Shown here piece by piece: positions 12,189-23,504 of a stretch of DNA of 64,000 nucleotides. The stretch is from Spongilla lacustris. Lineage: Eukaryota; Porifera; Demospongiae; Spongillida; Spongillidae. Both the position numbers and the translations under genes were made by a program. The DNA lies in the NCBI GenBank assembly GCA_949361645.1, contig OX442416.1, positions 10,979,869 through 11,043,868 of the forward strand, written 5' to 3'. Under the pieces are notes generated by a model. It was not told where the DNA came from and did no database searches. It saw nothing but the letters and a program-made list of their open reading frames with translations. The first letter of the stretch is position 1; every line of letters begins with the position of its first letter.

Positions 12189-12480
12189 CTCTATAGACAC
12201 AAAGACCCTTCGCGTCCAGTAAAGTAGAGAGACCCCTCTCTTCCAATGAAATAGAGAGACCCCTCTCTTCCAGTCAGGTAGAGAGACCCCTCTTTTCAAG
12301 TCAGGTCGACAGACCCCTGTATTCAAGTCAGGTATACCTGACTGGAATAGAGAGGTCTGTCGACCTGACTTGAAAAGAGGGGTCTCTCTACCTGACTGGA
12401 AGAGAGGGGTCTCTCTACCTGACTGGAACTGAAGGATGATCTCTGCCTGACACGCAGAGAGTGGTCTCTCTATTTGACAG
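12189..12480. repeat. Local inversion of satellite units with a palindrome centred near 12334
   Basis: Within the forward array about 145 bp of units (12189-12333) run in reverse and meet the forward units at CAAGTCAGGTATACCTGACT, giving a short perfect centre. The inverted stretch mirrors the units just to its right, including the rare GTCGAC-containing unit. It is a secondary inversion inside one arm. Confidence 0.8.
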
Positions 12481-13412
12481 AAAGTGAATGCTTTTTCTGT
12501 CTCACTCAGAGAGGGGTCTCTATACCTAACAGGAAGAGAGGGATCTCTCTACTGGACTGGAAGATAGGGGTCTCGTAATATTACTGGAAGAGAGGGGTCT
12601 CTGTACCTGACTGGAAGAGAGGGGTCTCTCCACCTGACTTGAAAAGAGGTGTCTCTCTATCTGACTGGAAGAGAGGGCTCTCTCTACCTGACTGGAAGAG
12701 AGCGGTCTCTCTACCTGACTGGAAGAGAGAGGTCTGTCGACCTGACTTGAAATGAGGGGTCTCTCTACCTGACTGGAAGAGAGGGGTCTGTCTACCTGAC
12801 TTGAAAAGAGAGGTCTCTCTACCTGACTGGAAGAGTAAGGTCTCTCTAGCTGACTTGAAGAGAGGGTTCTCTCTGTTTCACGCAGAGATAGAAATCCTTC
12901 TGGCTCTGTCATGCAAAGGTGTCTATCTACCTGTCTGGTCTCTCTACTTCACTGAAAGAGAATGGTCCCTATGTCTCACTCAGAGAGAGGGGTCTCTCTA
13001 CCTGACAGGAAGAGTGGGATCTATCTGTGTCACTCAGACAGAGGAGTCTATCTGATTCCCTGGTACAGACAGGTCGGTCTCTCTATGTCTCACTTGGAGA
13101 TAAGAGTCACTCTACCTGACTGGAAGAGAGGGGTCTCACAGACAGAGGTCTCTGTACCTGACTGGAAAAGAGGGGTCTCTGTACTTGACTGGAAGAGTGG
13201 GGTTTCTCTACCTGACTGGAAGGGAGGGGTATCTCCATTTCACTTGGAGAGGAAGGTCTCTCTAACTGACTGGAAGAGAATGGTCTCTCTGTCTCACTCA
13301 GAGGCAGGGGTCTCTGTACCTGACTGGAAGAGAATGGTCTATCTTTCTCACTCGGTGATGGGGGTCTCTGTAACTGACTGGAAGAGAGGGGTGTCTCTAC
13401 CAGACTGAAATA

Positions 13413-14645
13413 GATTGTGGAGAGTTGTCAGTGTTATTTTTGTTGTTTGGTAAGGTTTGATCGAGGCATGCTGAATAGGGTAGGTTAACTTTCCTGCAGC
13501 ACTTTTTGAGTGTTTGTATTGGTTCCTGCCAAAATAATTGGTCCTTATTTCCTGTGCTTTTCACAGGCTTGAATTGAAGTTTATTTTTTTGGTCCTATAA
13601 GAAGGATATAATTTTTTTATATCTCCAGATGTATTTGTGTCAGTGTATTAATGTAAGTATCTGTGTTCTGTGAGCATGTAATTGTGATAAAGTTTCAGTT
13701 TATTTGTTTATGTATTTGTTTGTGAAAATAGTGTAGTTTAAAGTATCTGTCATTTACACACACTTATGTGTGTTCTAAATTAGTACTATGCAAGCTTAAC
13801 TTTGTGCATAGGAGCATAAGAAGACTCAGATCTACATTTGGTTTCTTACCAATAAAGCCCTGCAGTGTCATAATCAATGCAAATTATTCATAGAGGTCAT
13901 GGAGAGGTGTTTCAAGCCCCTCCTACTGTCTACTACTAGACATCAAAGGGATACCCACTTGCTTACTTTCACTTCCTCTCTTTTGACTCACAATACCCCT
14001 ATGCACACACTTTCCCAGGAGGAGGAAGGAAAAAGGCTCATACCTACCACACACATGCATACCCACCTCCACAGACATGATTAAACCCCCCCACAATGCA
14101 TGTAACAACTATTTTTATGCTTAAATATTCTCACTTCTGCCCCCCTCTCCACTGTACCTATCAATGCCACCCTTTCTAGATCTTTAGTTCCCTGCCCGGC
14201 CTCCCATCTCGAAGGCAGAGAGGTTTATCTGTCTAACAGTTAAACGAGGTCCCTCTGAGTGTTAGCACAGAGAGAGTGGTACTGCTAGAACCCAATACAT
14301 GTAGCTCCTTTGGTACACAATTTCACAGCAGGAGATGTTCCTATACCATGTACATGTACATGTATAACAATAACACTTCATCTGGCAGTTTCTAAAGATT
14401 GATGTGTTAATTTAATACTCTACATACACAAAACACAGTTAGAGTCATGTGACCCTGACTACACTCCACCATGTACTATGGTTGGTGGCAGAGGAAAGGT
14501 TTAGTGTCTCCAGTCCCTTCTTCCTCCATCACTGGAGGAGAAGCATGGTCCTAGTGTGGTATAGACAACATACGATCATACTTCTCTACCAGGTTCTCCA
14601 CGTTGGGCTGCAGGTACGCAATTATAACACCACTGTCTCCTGAAG
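13413..14645. other. Unique spacer at the centre of the foldback element
   Basis: About 1.23 kb of ordinary complexity lies between the two opposing satellite arrays. It has no gene that I can recognise; the longest open peptides are about 60 residues. It contains AATAAA near 13851. Any lost transposase or captured host DNA would be expected here. Confidence 0.7.
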
Positions 14646-17600
14646 AGGGAGTAGGAGACTCTTCTCATCCAGTCAGGTAGAGAGACCCCTCTCTTCCAGT
14701 CCGGTAGAAGCACCCCTCCCTTCCAGTCAGGTAGAGAGACCTCTCTCGTCCAGTCAGGTAGAGAGACCCCTCTCTTCCAGTCAGGTAGAGAGACCCCTCT
14801 CTTCCATTCAGGTAGTGAGACACGTCTCTCCCAGTTAAGTAGAGAGACCCCTCTCTTCCAGTCAGGTACAGACACCCCTGTCTCCGAGTAAGACAGATAG
14901 ACCATTCTCTTCCAGTCAGGTACAGAGACCCCCGTCTCTGAGTGAGACGGAGAAACCAATCTCTTCCAGTCAGGTAGAGAGACATTACTCTCCAAGTGAA
15001 ATGGAGAGACCCCTCCTTTCCAGTCAAGTAGAGAGACCCCTCTCTTCCAATCATGTGTAGAGACTGAACTCTCTGTACCAGAGCAGCAGATAGACTCCTC
15101 TGTCTGAGTGACACAGACAGACCCCTCTCTTCCAGTCAGGTACAGAGACTCCTCCCTTTCAATCAGGTAGAGAGACTCTTCTTTTCCGGTCATGAAGAGA
15201 GACCCCTCTCTGAGTGAACAGAAAAAGCATTTTCTTTCTGTCAAATAGAGAGACCCCTCAGGCAGAGATCATCGTTCAGTTCTGGTCAGGTAGAGAGACC
15301 CCACACTTCCAGTCAGTTAGACAGACCCCTCTCTTCCAGTCAGGTAGAGAGACCCCTCTTTTCAAGTCTGGTAGAGAGACCCAACTCTTCCAGTAAGGTA
15401 GAGAGACCCCTCTTTTCCAGTCACACCTCTTTTCAAGTCAGGTAGAAAGACCCAACTCTTCCAGTCAGGTAGAGAGACTCCTCTCTGAGTGAGAAAGAAA
15501 GAGCATTTTCTTTCTGTCAATTAGAGAGACCCCTCTCTCAGTGTCAGGCAGAGATCATCCTTCAGTTCCAGTCAGGTACAGAGACCACTCTCTTCCAGTC
15601 AGGTAGAGAGACCCTTCTCTTCCAGGCAGATAGACAGACACGTCTCTGAGCGAGACAGACAGAGCATTCTCTTTTATGTCAGATAGAGAGACCCCTCTCT
15701 CTGTGTCAGGCAGAGATAATCCTTCAGTTAAAGTCAGGTAGAGAAAACCCACACTTCCAGTCAGGTACAGAGACCTCTCTTGTCCGGTCAGGGAGAGAGA
15801 CCCTTCTCTTCCAGTCAAATAGAGACACCCCTCTTTTCCAGTCAGTTACAGAGACCCCTGTCTCTGAGTGAAACAGAGAGACCATTCTCTTCCAGTCAGG
15901 TAGAGAGACCTTCCTCTCCAAGTGAAATGGAGAGACCCCTCTCGTCCAGTCATACATAGAGACCGACCTCTCTGTACCGGAGCAACAGATAGACTCCTCT
16001 GTCAGAGTGACACAGAAAGACCCCTTACTTCCAGTCAGGTACAGAGACTCCTCCCTTTCAATCAGGTAGAGAGACTCCTCTTTTCCGGTCATGAAGAGAG
16101 ACCCCTCTCTGAGTGAGACAGAAAAAGCATTTTCTTTCTGTCAGGTAGAGACTCCTCTTTGCGGTCATGAAGAGAGACCCCTCTCTGAGTGAGACAGAAA
16201 AAGCATTTTCATTCTGTCAAATGGAAAGACCCCTCACTCTGTGTCTGGCAGAGATCATCGTTCAGTTCCGGTCAGGTAGAGAGACCCCTCAGTTAGATCG
16301 ACCCCACTCTTCCAGTCAGGTAGAGAGACCCCTCTTTTCAAGTCAGGTAGAGATACCCAACTCGTCCAGGTAGGTAGAGAGACCCCTCTCTTCCAGTCAG
16401 GTAGAAAGACCCCTCTTTTCAAGTAAGGTAGAGAGAGACCCCTCTCGTCCAGTTAGGTAGAGAGACCCTTCTCTTCCTAACAAATAGACAGAACCCTCTC
16501 TGAGTGTGACAGAAGGAGCATTCTCTTTTATGTCACATAGAGAGGCCCCTCTCTGTGTGTCAGGCAGAGATCATCCTTCAGTTCCATTCAGGTAGAGAAA
16601 CCCCACTCTTCCAGTCAGATACAGAGACCTCTCTCTTCCGGTCAGGGTGAGAGATCCCTAACTTCCAGTCAGGTACAGAGACCCCTCTCTTCCAGTCAGG
16701 TAGAGAGACCCCTCTCTTCCAGTTAGGTAGAGAGACCCTACTATTACAGTCAGGTAGAGAGACCCCTCTCTTCCAGTCAGGTAGAGAGACCGCTCTCTTA
16801 TCCAGTCAGGTAGAGAGATCCCTCTCTATCAGTCAGGTAGCGAGACCCCTCTCTGAGTGAGACAGAAAGATCATACACTAGATAGAGAGACCCCTCTCTC
16901 TGTATCAGGCAGAGATCACCTTTCAGTTTCAGTCAGGAAACGAGACCCCCCATCTCTGAGTGAGACAGAGAGACCTTCCTCTTCCAGTCAGGTAGAGAGA
17001 CCTTTCTTTCCAAGTTAAATGAAGAGACTCCTCCCTTCCAGTCAGGTAGAGCGACCCCTCTATCAGTGAGACAGAAAAAGCATTTTCTTTCTGTCAAATA
17101 GAGAGGCAGAGATCATCCTTCAGTTCCAGTCAGGTGAGAGACTCCTGCCTTCCAGTCAGGTACAGAGACACGAGACCCCTATCTTTCAGTCAGGTAGAGA
17201 GACCCCTCTCTTCCTGTCAGGTACAGAGACCCCTCTCTGAGTGAGACAGAAAAAGCATTCTCTTTCTGTCAAATAGAGAGACTCCTCTCTGTGTGTCAGG
17301 CAGAGATTATCCTTCAGTTCCAGTCAGGTAGAGAGACTCCTCTCTTCCAGTCAGGTAGAGAGACCCTTCTGTTCCAGACAGATAGACAGAACCCTATCTG
17401 AGTAAGAAAGAAAGAGCATTCTCTTTCTGTCAGATAGAGAGACCCCTCTCTGAGTGAGACAGAAAAAGCATTCTTTTTCTATCAAATAGAGAGACCCCTC
17501 TCTCTGTGTCAGGCGGAGATCATCCTTCAGTTCCAGTCAGGTAGAGAGACCCCACTCTTCCAGTCAGGTACAGAGACCCCTCTCTTCCAGTCAGGTACAG

Positions 17601-20600
17601 AGACCCCTGTCTGTGAGCGCCGTCATACGCATCTACGTTCCTTCCTTCCGCATGGTCTACTTTGGCGGGTGGAGACACGCCGTGTGTGACTCCTGTTCCT
17701 ACGTTGGCTCGGTGGGGAAGGGCATCTCTTCCAGTGCGGTAGAGTGACTCTTATTTCCAAGTGAGACGGAGAGACCATCCCTTCCAGTCCGGTAGAGAGA
17801 CCGACCTGTCTGTATCAGGGCAGCAGATAGACTCCTCTGTGTGAGTGACACAAAGAGATCCCTCACTTCCAGTCAGGTAGAGAGACCGCTCTCTGAGTGA
17901 GACAGAAAAAGCATTTTCTTTCTGTCAGACAGAGAGACCCCTCTCTCTGTGTCAGACAGAGATCACCTTTCAGTTCCAGTCAGGTAGAGATCACCTTTCA
18001 GTTCCAGTCAGGTAGAGAGACCACCGTCTCTGAGTGAGACAGAGAGAACATTCACTTCCAGTCAGGTAAAGAGACCTTCCTCTCCAAGTGATATGGAGAG
18101 ACCCCTCCCTTCCAGTCAGGTAGAGAGACCCCTCTCTGAGTGAGACAGAAAAAGCATCTTCTTTCTGTCAAATTAAGAGACCCCTAAGGCAGAGATTATC
18201 CTTCAGTTCCAGTCAGGTAGAGAGACTCCTCTCTTCCAGCCAGGTAGAGAGATCCCTCTCTTCCAGTCAGGTAAAGAGACCCCTTTCTTCCAGTCATGTA
18301 GAGAGACCCCTCTCTTCCTGTCAGGTACAGAGACCCCTCTAAGAGTGAGACAGAAAATACATTCTCTTTCTGTCAAATAGAGAGACCCCTCTCTCTGTGT
18401 CAGGCAGAGATCATACTTCAGTTCCAGTCAGGTAGAGAGACCCCACTCATCCAGTCAGGTACAGAGACCCCTCTCTTCTGGTCAGTTAGAGAGACCCTGC
18501 TCTTCCAGTCAAGTAGAGAGACCCTTCTTTTCCAGTCAGGTACAGAGACCCCTGTCTGTGAGACCCATCTCTTCCTGTCAGGTAGAGTGACTCTTATCTC
18601 CAAGTGAGACGGAGAGACCATCCCTTCCAGTCGGGTAGAGAGACCGACCTGTCTGTATCAGGGCAGCAGATAGACTCCTCTGTGTGAGTCACACAGAGAG
18701 ATCCCTCACTTCCAGTCAGGTAGAGAGACCGCTCTCTGAGTGAGACAGAAAAAGCATTTTCTTTCTGTCAGACAGAGACCCCTCTCTCTGTGTCAGACAG
18801 AGATCACCTTTCAGTTCAAGTCAGGTAGAGATCACCTTTCAGTTCCAGTCAGATAGAGAGACCACCGTCTCTGAGTGAGACAGAGACCATTTACGTCCAG
18901 TCAGGTAAAGAGACCTTCCTCTCCTAGTGATATGGAGAGACCCATCCCTTCCAGTCAGGTAGCGAGACCCCTCTCTGAGTGAGACAGAAAAAGCATTTTC
19001 TTTCTGTCAAATTAAAAGAACCCTCAGGCAGAGATTATCCTTCAGTTCCAGTCAGGTGGAGAGACTCCTCTCTTCCAGCCAGGTAGAGAGATCCCTCTCT
19101 TCCAGTCAGGTACAGAGACCCCTGTCTGAGAGACCCTTCTCTTCCAGTAAGGTAGAGAGACCACTGTAATCCAGTGAGGTAGAGTAACTCTTATCTCCAA
19201 GTGAGACGGAGAGACCATCTCTTCTAGTCAGGTAGAGAAACCCCTCTCTGAGTGAGACAGAAAGATCAATCTCTTTCTGTCAGACAGAGAGACCTCTCTC
19301 TCTGTGTCAGGCAGAGATCACCTTTCAGTTCCAGTCAGGAAGACAGACCCCCGTATCTGAGTGAGACAGAGAGACCATTCTCTTCCAGTCAGGTAAAGAG
19401 ACCTTCCTCTCCAAGTGAAATGGAGAAACCCCTCCCTTCCAGTCAGGTAGAGAGACTCCTCTCTGAGTGAGACAGAAAAAGCATTTTCTTTCTGTCAAAT
19501 TAAGAGACCTCTCAGGCAGAGATCCAGTCAGGTAGAGAGACCCCACTCTTCTAGTCAGGTACAGAGACCCCTCTCCTCCAGTCAGGTAGAGAGACCCCTC
19601 TTTTCCAGTCAGGTAGAGAGATCTCTCTCTATCAGTCAGGTAGCGAGACCCCTCTCTGAGTGCGACAGAAAGATCATTCTTTTTCTGTCCGATAGAGAGA
19701 CCCCTCTCTCTGTGTCAGGCAGAGATCACCTTTCAGTTCCAGTCAAGAAGCGAGACCCCCCGTCTCTGAGTGAGACAGAGAGACCTTTCTCTTCCAGTCA
19801 GGTAGAGAGACCCCTCTCTGAGTGAGACAGAAAAAGCATTTTCTTTCTGTCAAATAGAGAGAACCCTCAGGCAGAGATCATTCTTCAGTTCCAGTCAGGT
19901 AGAGAGACTCAGGTACAGAGACACCTCTCTTCCAGCCAGGTAGAGAGACTCCTCTCTTCCAGTCAGGTAGAGAGACCCTTCTCTTCCAGACAGATAGACA
20001 GAACCCTCTCTGAGTGAGACAGAAAAAGCATTCTCTCTGTCAAATAGAGAGACCCCTCTCTGTGTGTCAGGCAGAGATCATCCTTCAGTTCCAGTCAGGT
20101 AGAGAGACTCCTCTCTTCCAGTCAGGTAGAGAGACCCTTCTCTTCCAGACAGATAGGCAGAACCATATCTGAGTGAGAAAGAAAGAGCATTCTCTTTCTG
20201 TCAGATAGAGAGAACCCTCTCTGACTGAGACAGAAAAAGCATTCTCTTTCTGTCAGATAGAGAGACCCCTCTCTCTGTGTCAGGCAGAGATCATCCTTCA
20301 GTTCCAGTCAGGTAGAGAGACCCCATACTTCCAGTCAGGTACAGAGACCCCTCTCTTCCAGTCAGGTAGAGAGACCCTACTTATCCAGTCCAGTAGAGAG
20401 ACCTGTCTTTTTCAGTCAGGTACAGAGACCCCTGTCTTGGAGAGACCCTTCTCTTCCAGTCAGGTAGAGAGACCCGTGTCTTCAAGTCAGGTAGAGTGAC
20501 TCTTATCTCCAAGTGAGACAGAGAAACCATCCCTTCCAGTCAGGTAGAGAGACCCCTCTCTGAGTGAGACAGAACAATCATTCTCTTTCTATCAGACAGA

Positions 20601-21371
20601 GAGACCCCTCTCTCTGTGTCAGGCAGAGATCACCTTTCAGTTCCAGTCAGGTAGAGAGACCCCCGTCTCTGAGTGAGACAGAGAGACCCTTTCCTTCCAG
20701 TCAGGTAGAGAGACCCCTCTCTGAGTGAGACAGAAAAAGGATTTACTTTCTGTCAAATTAAGAGACCCCTCAGGCAGAGATCATCCTTCAGTTCCAGTCA
20801 GGTAGAGAGACTCCTCTCTTCCAGTCAGGTAGAGAGACCCTTCTCTTCCAGACAGATTGACAGAACCCTCTCTGACTGAGACAGATCTCTTTCTGTCAGA
20901 TAGAGAGACCCCTCTCTCTGTGTCAGGCAGAGATCATCCTTCAGTTCCAGTCAGGTATTAGAGAGACCCCTAACATCCAGTCAGGTAGAGAGACCCCTCT
21001 CTTCCTGTCAGGTACAGAGACCCCTCTCTGGGTGAGACAGAAAAAAGTATTCTCTCTCTGTCAAATAGAGAGACCCCCCTCTCTCTGTGTCAGGCAGAGA
21101 TCATCCTTCAGTTCCAGTCAGGTAGAGAGACCCCTCTCTTTCCAGTCAGGTAGAGAGACCCCTCTCTTTCCAGTCAGGTAGAGAGACCCCTGCCTTCCAG
21201 TCAGGTAGAGAGACCCCTCTTTTCAAGTCAGGTAGAGAGACCCCTGCCTTCCAGTCAGGTAGAGAGACCCCTGCTTTCCAGTCAGGTAGAGAGACGCCTC
21301 TCTTCCAGTCGGGTAGAGAGACCTTTTCTCCAAGTGAGACGGAGAGACCCCGACCTTCCAGTCCAGGTGGA
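14646..21371 (-). repeat. Right satellite array, inverted orientation
   Basis: The same 26-27-bp unit runs in reverse (TTCCAGTCAGGTAGAGAGAC). Its outer part (about 17600-21371) pairs with the left array; the inner part is more diverged. A block of about 0.9 kb is duplicated in tandem inside it: the unit with TTTTCCGGTCATGAAGAGAG occurs at 15182 and 16081. An extra stretch near 19920-20030 relative to the left arm explains much of the 53-bp offset. Confidence 0.9.
17615..17725. repeat. Single-copy module embedded in the right satellite
   Basis: This is the inverted partner of 10933-11044 and differs at one visible base. Confidence 0.85.
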
Positions 21372-22737
21372 GGCAGAGTGACTACGTATACAGCAGGTAG
21401 GCCTGTCGAGGCCGGCACGCACGTACACGAACCTTAGTTAGTGTGGTAGGACATTGCAGAGCAAGCTGCTCCAGTTGCTTTTGGGTTCGTACAAGTGTCC
21501 TGCTCGTAGCGACCCTGCTTTCTACGAATTCTGTCTGTAACATGAACGAATATGCTACATAATTTCTGAACCCATACTTACCTATGCGCGTGCATGTGTA
21601 CGTACGTACTCTAGCGTCTTTGATGAAGCACGTTCTGGACCACGCGGCTGCATGCACTAGTGTAGCTGCAGCGCTGTACTAAGCTGCCTTGTTGCTTAAG
21701 TTCACCTCCCGCCTTTGTACGTGCGCAGGTAGGCCTATTTGAAATGACGTTCGAATTGAAATGGTGCACACCTAGTACGGTTTGTTATTAAAACCAGTAC
21801 AGCTAGCTAACTGCTGTGAAACGAATGACGCGGTATGGTACGATTTGCGTCCAATAAAGATTCTCTGCTTTTTTTTTTTTTTTATGAACAACTCAGTGAA
21901 GCATAGGCTCGTTAGCCACGGCTTGGGGATTTTTGATAACACTGGATTTTACAATATTTGCCCATGCATCTGATGGGTCACATTTGCGCAGGCGAATGAA
22001 AAGTGCGCGCAATGATGTTGAAGAGAAGCATAGTTTAGGAGGGTGGGGCTGTGTTGTGCACAGCGGCAATGTATCACGTGAATGTGATAATATTCAATTG
22101 TGTTCACGTGAGACCTCTCGTACGCAGACCTAAACATTCATGTTCCACTTTCGTTAAATAATTCCGCGCATGCGTAAGCGCTGCCAAACTTGGACAGTTT
22201 GTAACTTTGTTTCCAGTGGAGGAGAAAATACAAAAGTTAGTTCCACAATTAGAGTACGGCTTCCTCTACAGGTCTGATAATTCAAAGTTAGCTTTTAACA
22301 ATGTCAATTAACAGAAACTAATCAACTCCGTTTTAAACGTTTGGCTTCGTTAGTCACCACGCAAGATGGTAAGCTGTTCATTGGCACGATTATTGGATGC
22401 TTCTTTGCATAGATTCACCGTGATATTGGTGATTAATTTGCAATAGCTTGACTTTCAGCAGGGGTTTCCCCACAAAAACCACATATAAGATAGATCACGT
22501 GATAAGTAATTTTAATAGTTATAAAAATTAATTTTTACACACTTCCTGGGTGGTACTGAATGTTGATCATAGCATTGGCATGTTTTTAATAAACCGATAA
22601 CTAACTTTTAATAACTACACATTCATAACTTAAGCTAATGATTGGCATGATTTTTGGTTTAAACAGCATAATTTTACCATGTTCAGTTCTGGAGTTATGC
22701 CAATTCAAAGATTTTGCGCGACTTTTGGATCACCCTG
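21372..22737. repeat. Right unique terminal arm of the foldback element
   Basis: It is the reverse complement of 5975-7340, ending in GGATCACCCTG followed by TA. See the whole-element entry for interpretation. Confidence 0.85.
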
Positions 22738-22739
22738 TA

Positions 22740-23292
22740 TATCACAAGGAAAGTGACTTAAAACGAATATTTCATATCCCAATTTTGCTATTTGTGACCC
22801 AAATGAAGCATGTGCGATAGGTCCGGCGCACATGGCAGCATTCCGCAACAATTTTACGCCCGAAAGTATTTGCTCATCTAACCGCACGGTGCAAATACTT
22901 TTCTTGTAGTGCAATTTTTTATTGTACATATAAATAAAGGCACTAAAACTAGCATAGTTTTCAGTAATGGCGGCTTTAATACTTACATATACTATCAAAA
23001 GCTTCCGCGCTTCGCGCGGGAGGGGCATGTCCCCCTCCCACACCCACACCCTTTTGGGGACCCACGCCCGCTTTTTTATAACTTTTATTAACCGTCCCCC
23101 CCTACATCCGCGGCGATCCGCCCCTGAATGGAGGAGCTTGTGTCAATACGAGCCACCCACGCTGCTGGGAAATGGTGGTCATCCAATATACACCTCAAAT
23201 GGCCAGTTGCACTTGTATTGTTTCGTCCAATCCGCCATTTTAATACTATAGAAACCAGTTCTAATTGCTATATCATATCTTGATCTATAAGT
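22740..23292. other. Flank of the foldback element, repeat-rich, no gene
   Basis: No reading frame looks coding. The part at 23001-23120 is GC-rich, with CGCGCTTCGCGCG and GGCGATCCGCCCCTG, resembling the short G/C-tract repeats elsewhere in the window. Confidence 0.5.
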
Positions 23293-23440
23293 ATATATAC
23301 CGCAACCGAGCCGTAGCAAGGTTGTTGCAACAGGTTTTGACAGGGTTTACACGTCAAATTTTAACCAAACCGTACCATGCCGAGCCGTACCGTCAGTATC
23401 GAGCTGGCACGGAAAAATTGTGTCGACGTGTAAACGGGGT
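23293..23440. repeat. Dispersed GTACCG-rich hairpin repeat, copy 2
   Basis: This matches 5190-5335 in the same orientation: GTTTTGACAGGG, CACGTCAAATTTTAA, CCGTACC, GAGCTGGCACGG, AAAATTGTGTC and GTAAACGGGGT. Its right end abuts the TATA box of the next gene. Confidence 0.65.
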
Positions 23441-23447
23441 ATAAAAG
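23440..23447 (+). promoter_or_regulatory. TATA box of the small secreted-protein gene
   Basis: TATAAAAG lies 65 bp upstream of the ATG at 23505, the spacing expected for a start site about 30 bp downstream and a short leader. It directly follows the end of a dispersed repeat. Confidence 0.6.
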
Positions 23448-23504
23448 TCAGCGAGACAAGTTGGGCAGTTATCGGTTGCGGCAGATAGAAAATATAGCTT
23501 GAGA

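Larger units (their letters stand above)
7341..13412 (+). repeat. Left satellite array, 26-27-bp unit in higher-order arrangement
   Basis: The basic unit reads GTCTCTCTACCTGACTGGAA plus AGAGAGG. It alternates with variant modules (GATCTCTGCCTGACACAGAG; AGAATGCTTTTTCTGTCTCA; CTCCGTCTCACTTGGAG). Longer blocks repeat as well: the module with GCTGCCCTGATACAGACAGG recurs 843 bp apart (9992 and 10835). A 27-bp unit is nine codons, so long open stretches reading VSLPDWKRG arise automatically. They are broken often and are not taken as protein. Confidence 0.9.
5975..22737. mobile_element. Giant foldback (long inverted-repeat) element
   Basis: Both ends begin with CAGGGTGATCCAAAAGTCGC and are flanked by TA (5973-5974 and 22738-22739); the sequence beyond is unrelated on the two sides. 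Positions on the two arms pair at a constant sum of 28712 near the tips and 28659 further in, so the arms stay collinear for about 5 kb with one net 53-bp copy-number difference. Layers from outside in: unique end (1.37 kb), a 26-27-bp satellite in higher-order array, and a unique spacer (13413-14645). This matches the plan of foldback elements such as Drosophila FB and sea-urchin TU. No transposase is seen, so mobilisation in trans is inferred. The TA duplication fits the Tc1/mariner-IS630 group. Confidence 0.88.

Noticed and set aside
14576..15244. 222-codon minus-strand open frame (VSLPDWKRG repeats)
   Set aside because: It is a by-product of the 27-bp satellite unit; similar frames occur throughout both arrays and mirror each other between arms.
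7341..21371. CRISPR-like array of direct repeats
   Set aside because: No constant repeat with unique spacers; the units are contiguous variants of one satellite in eukaryotic DNA.
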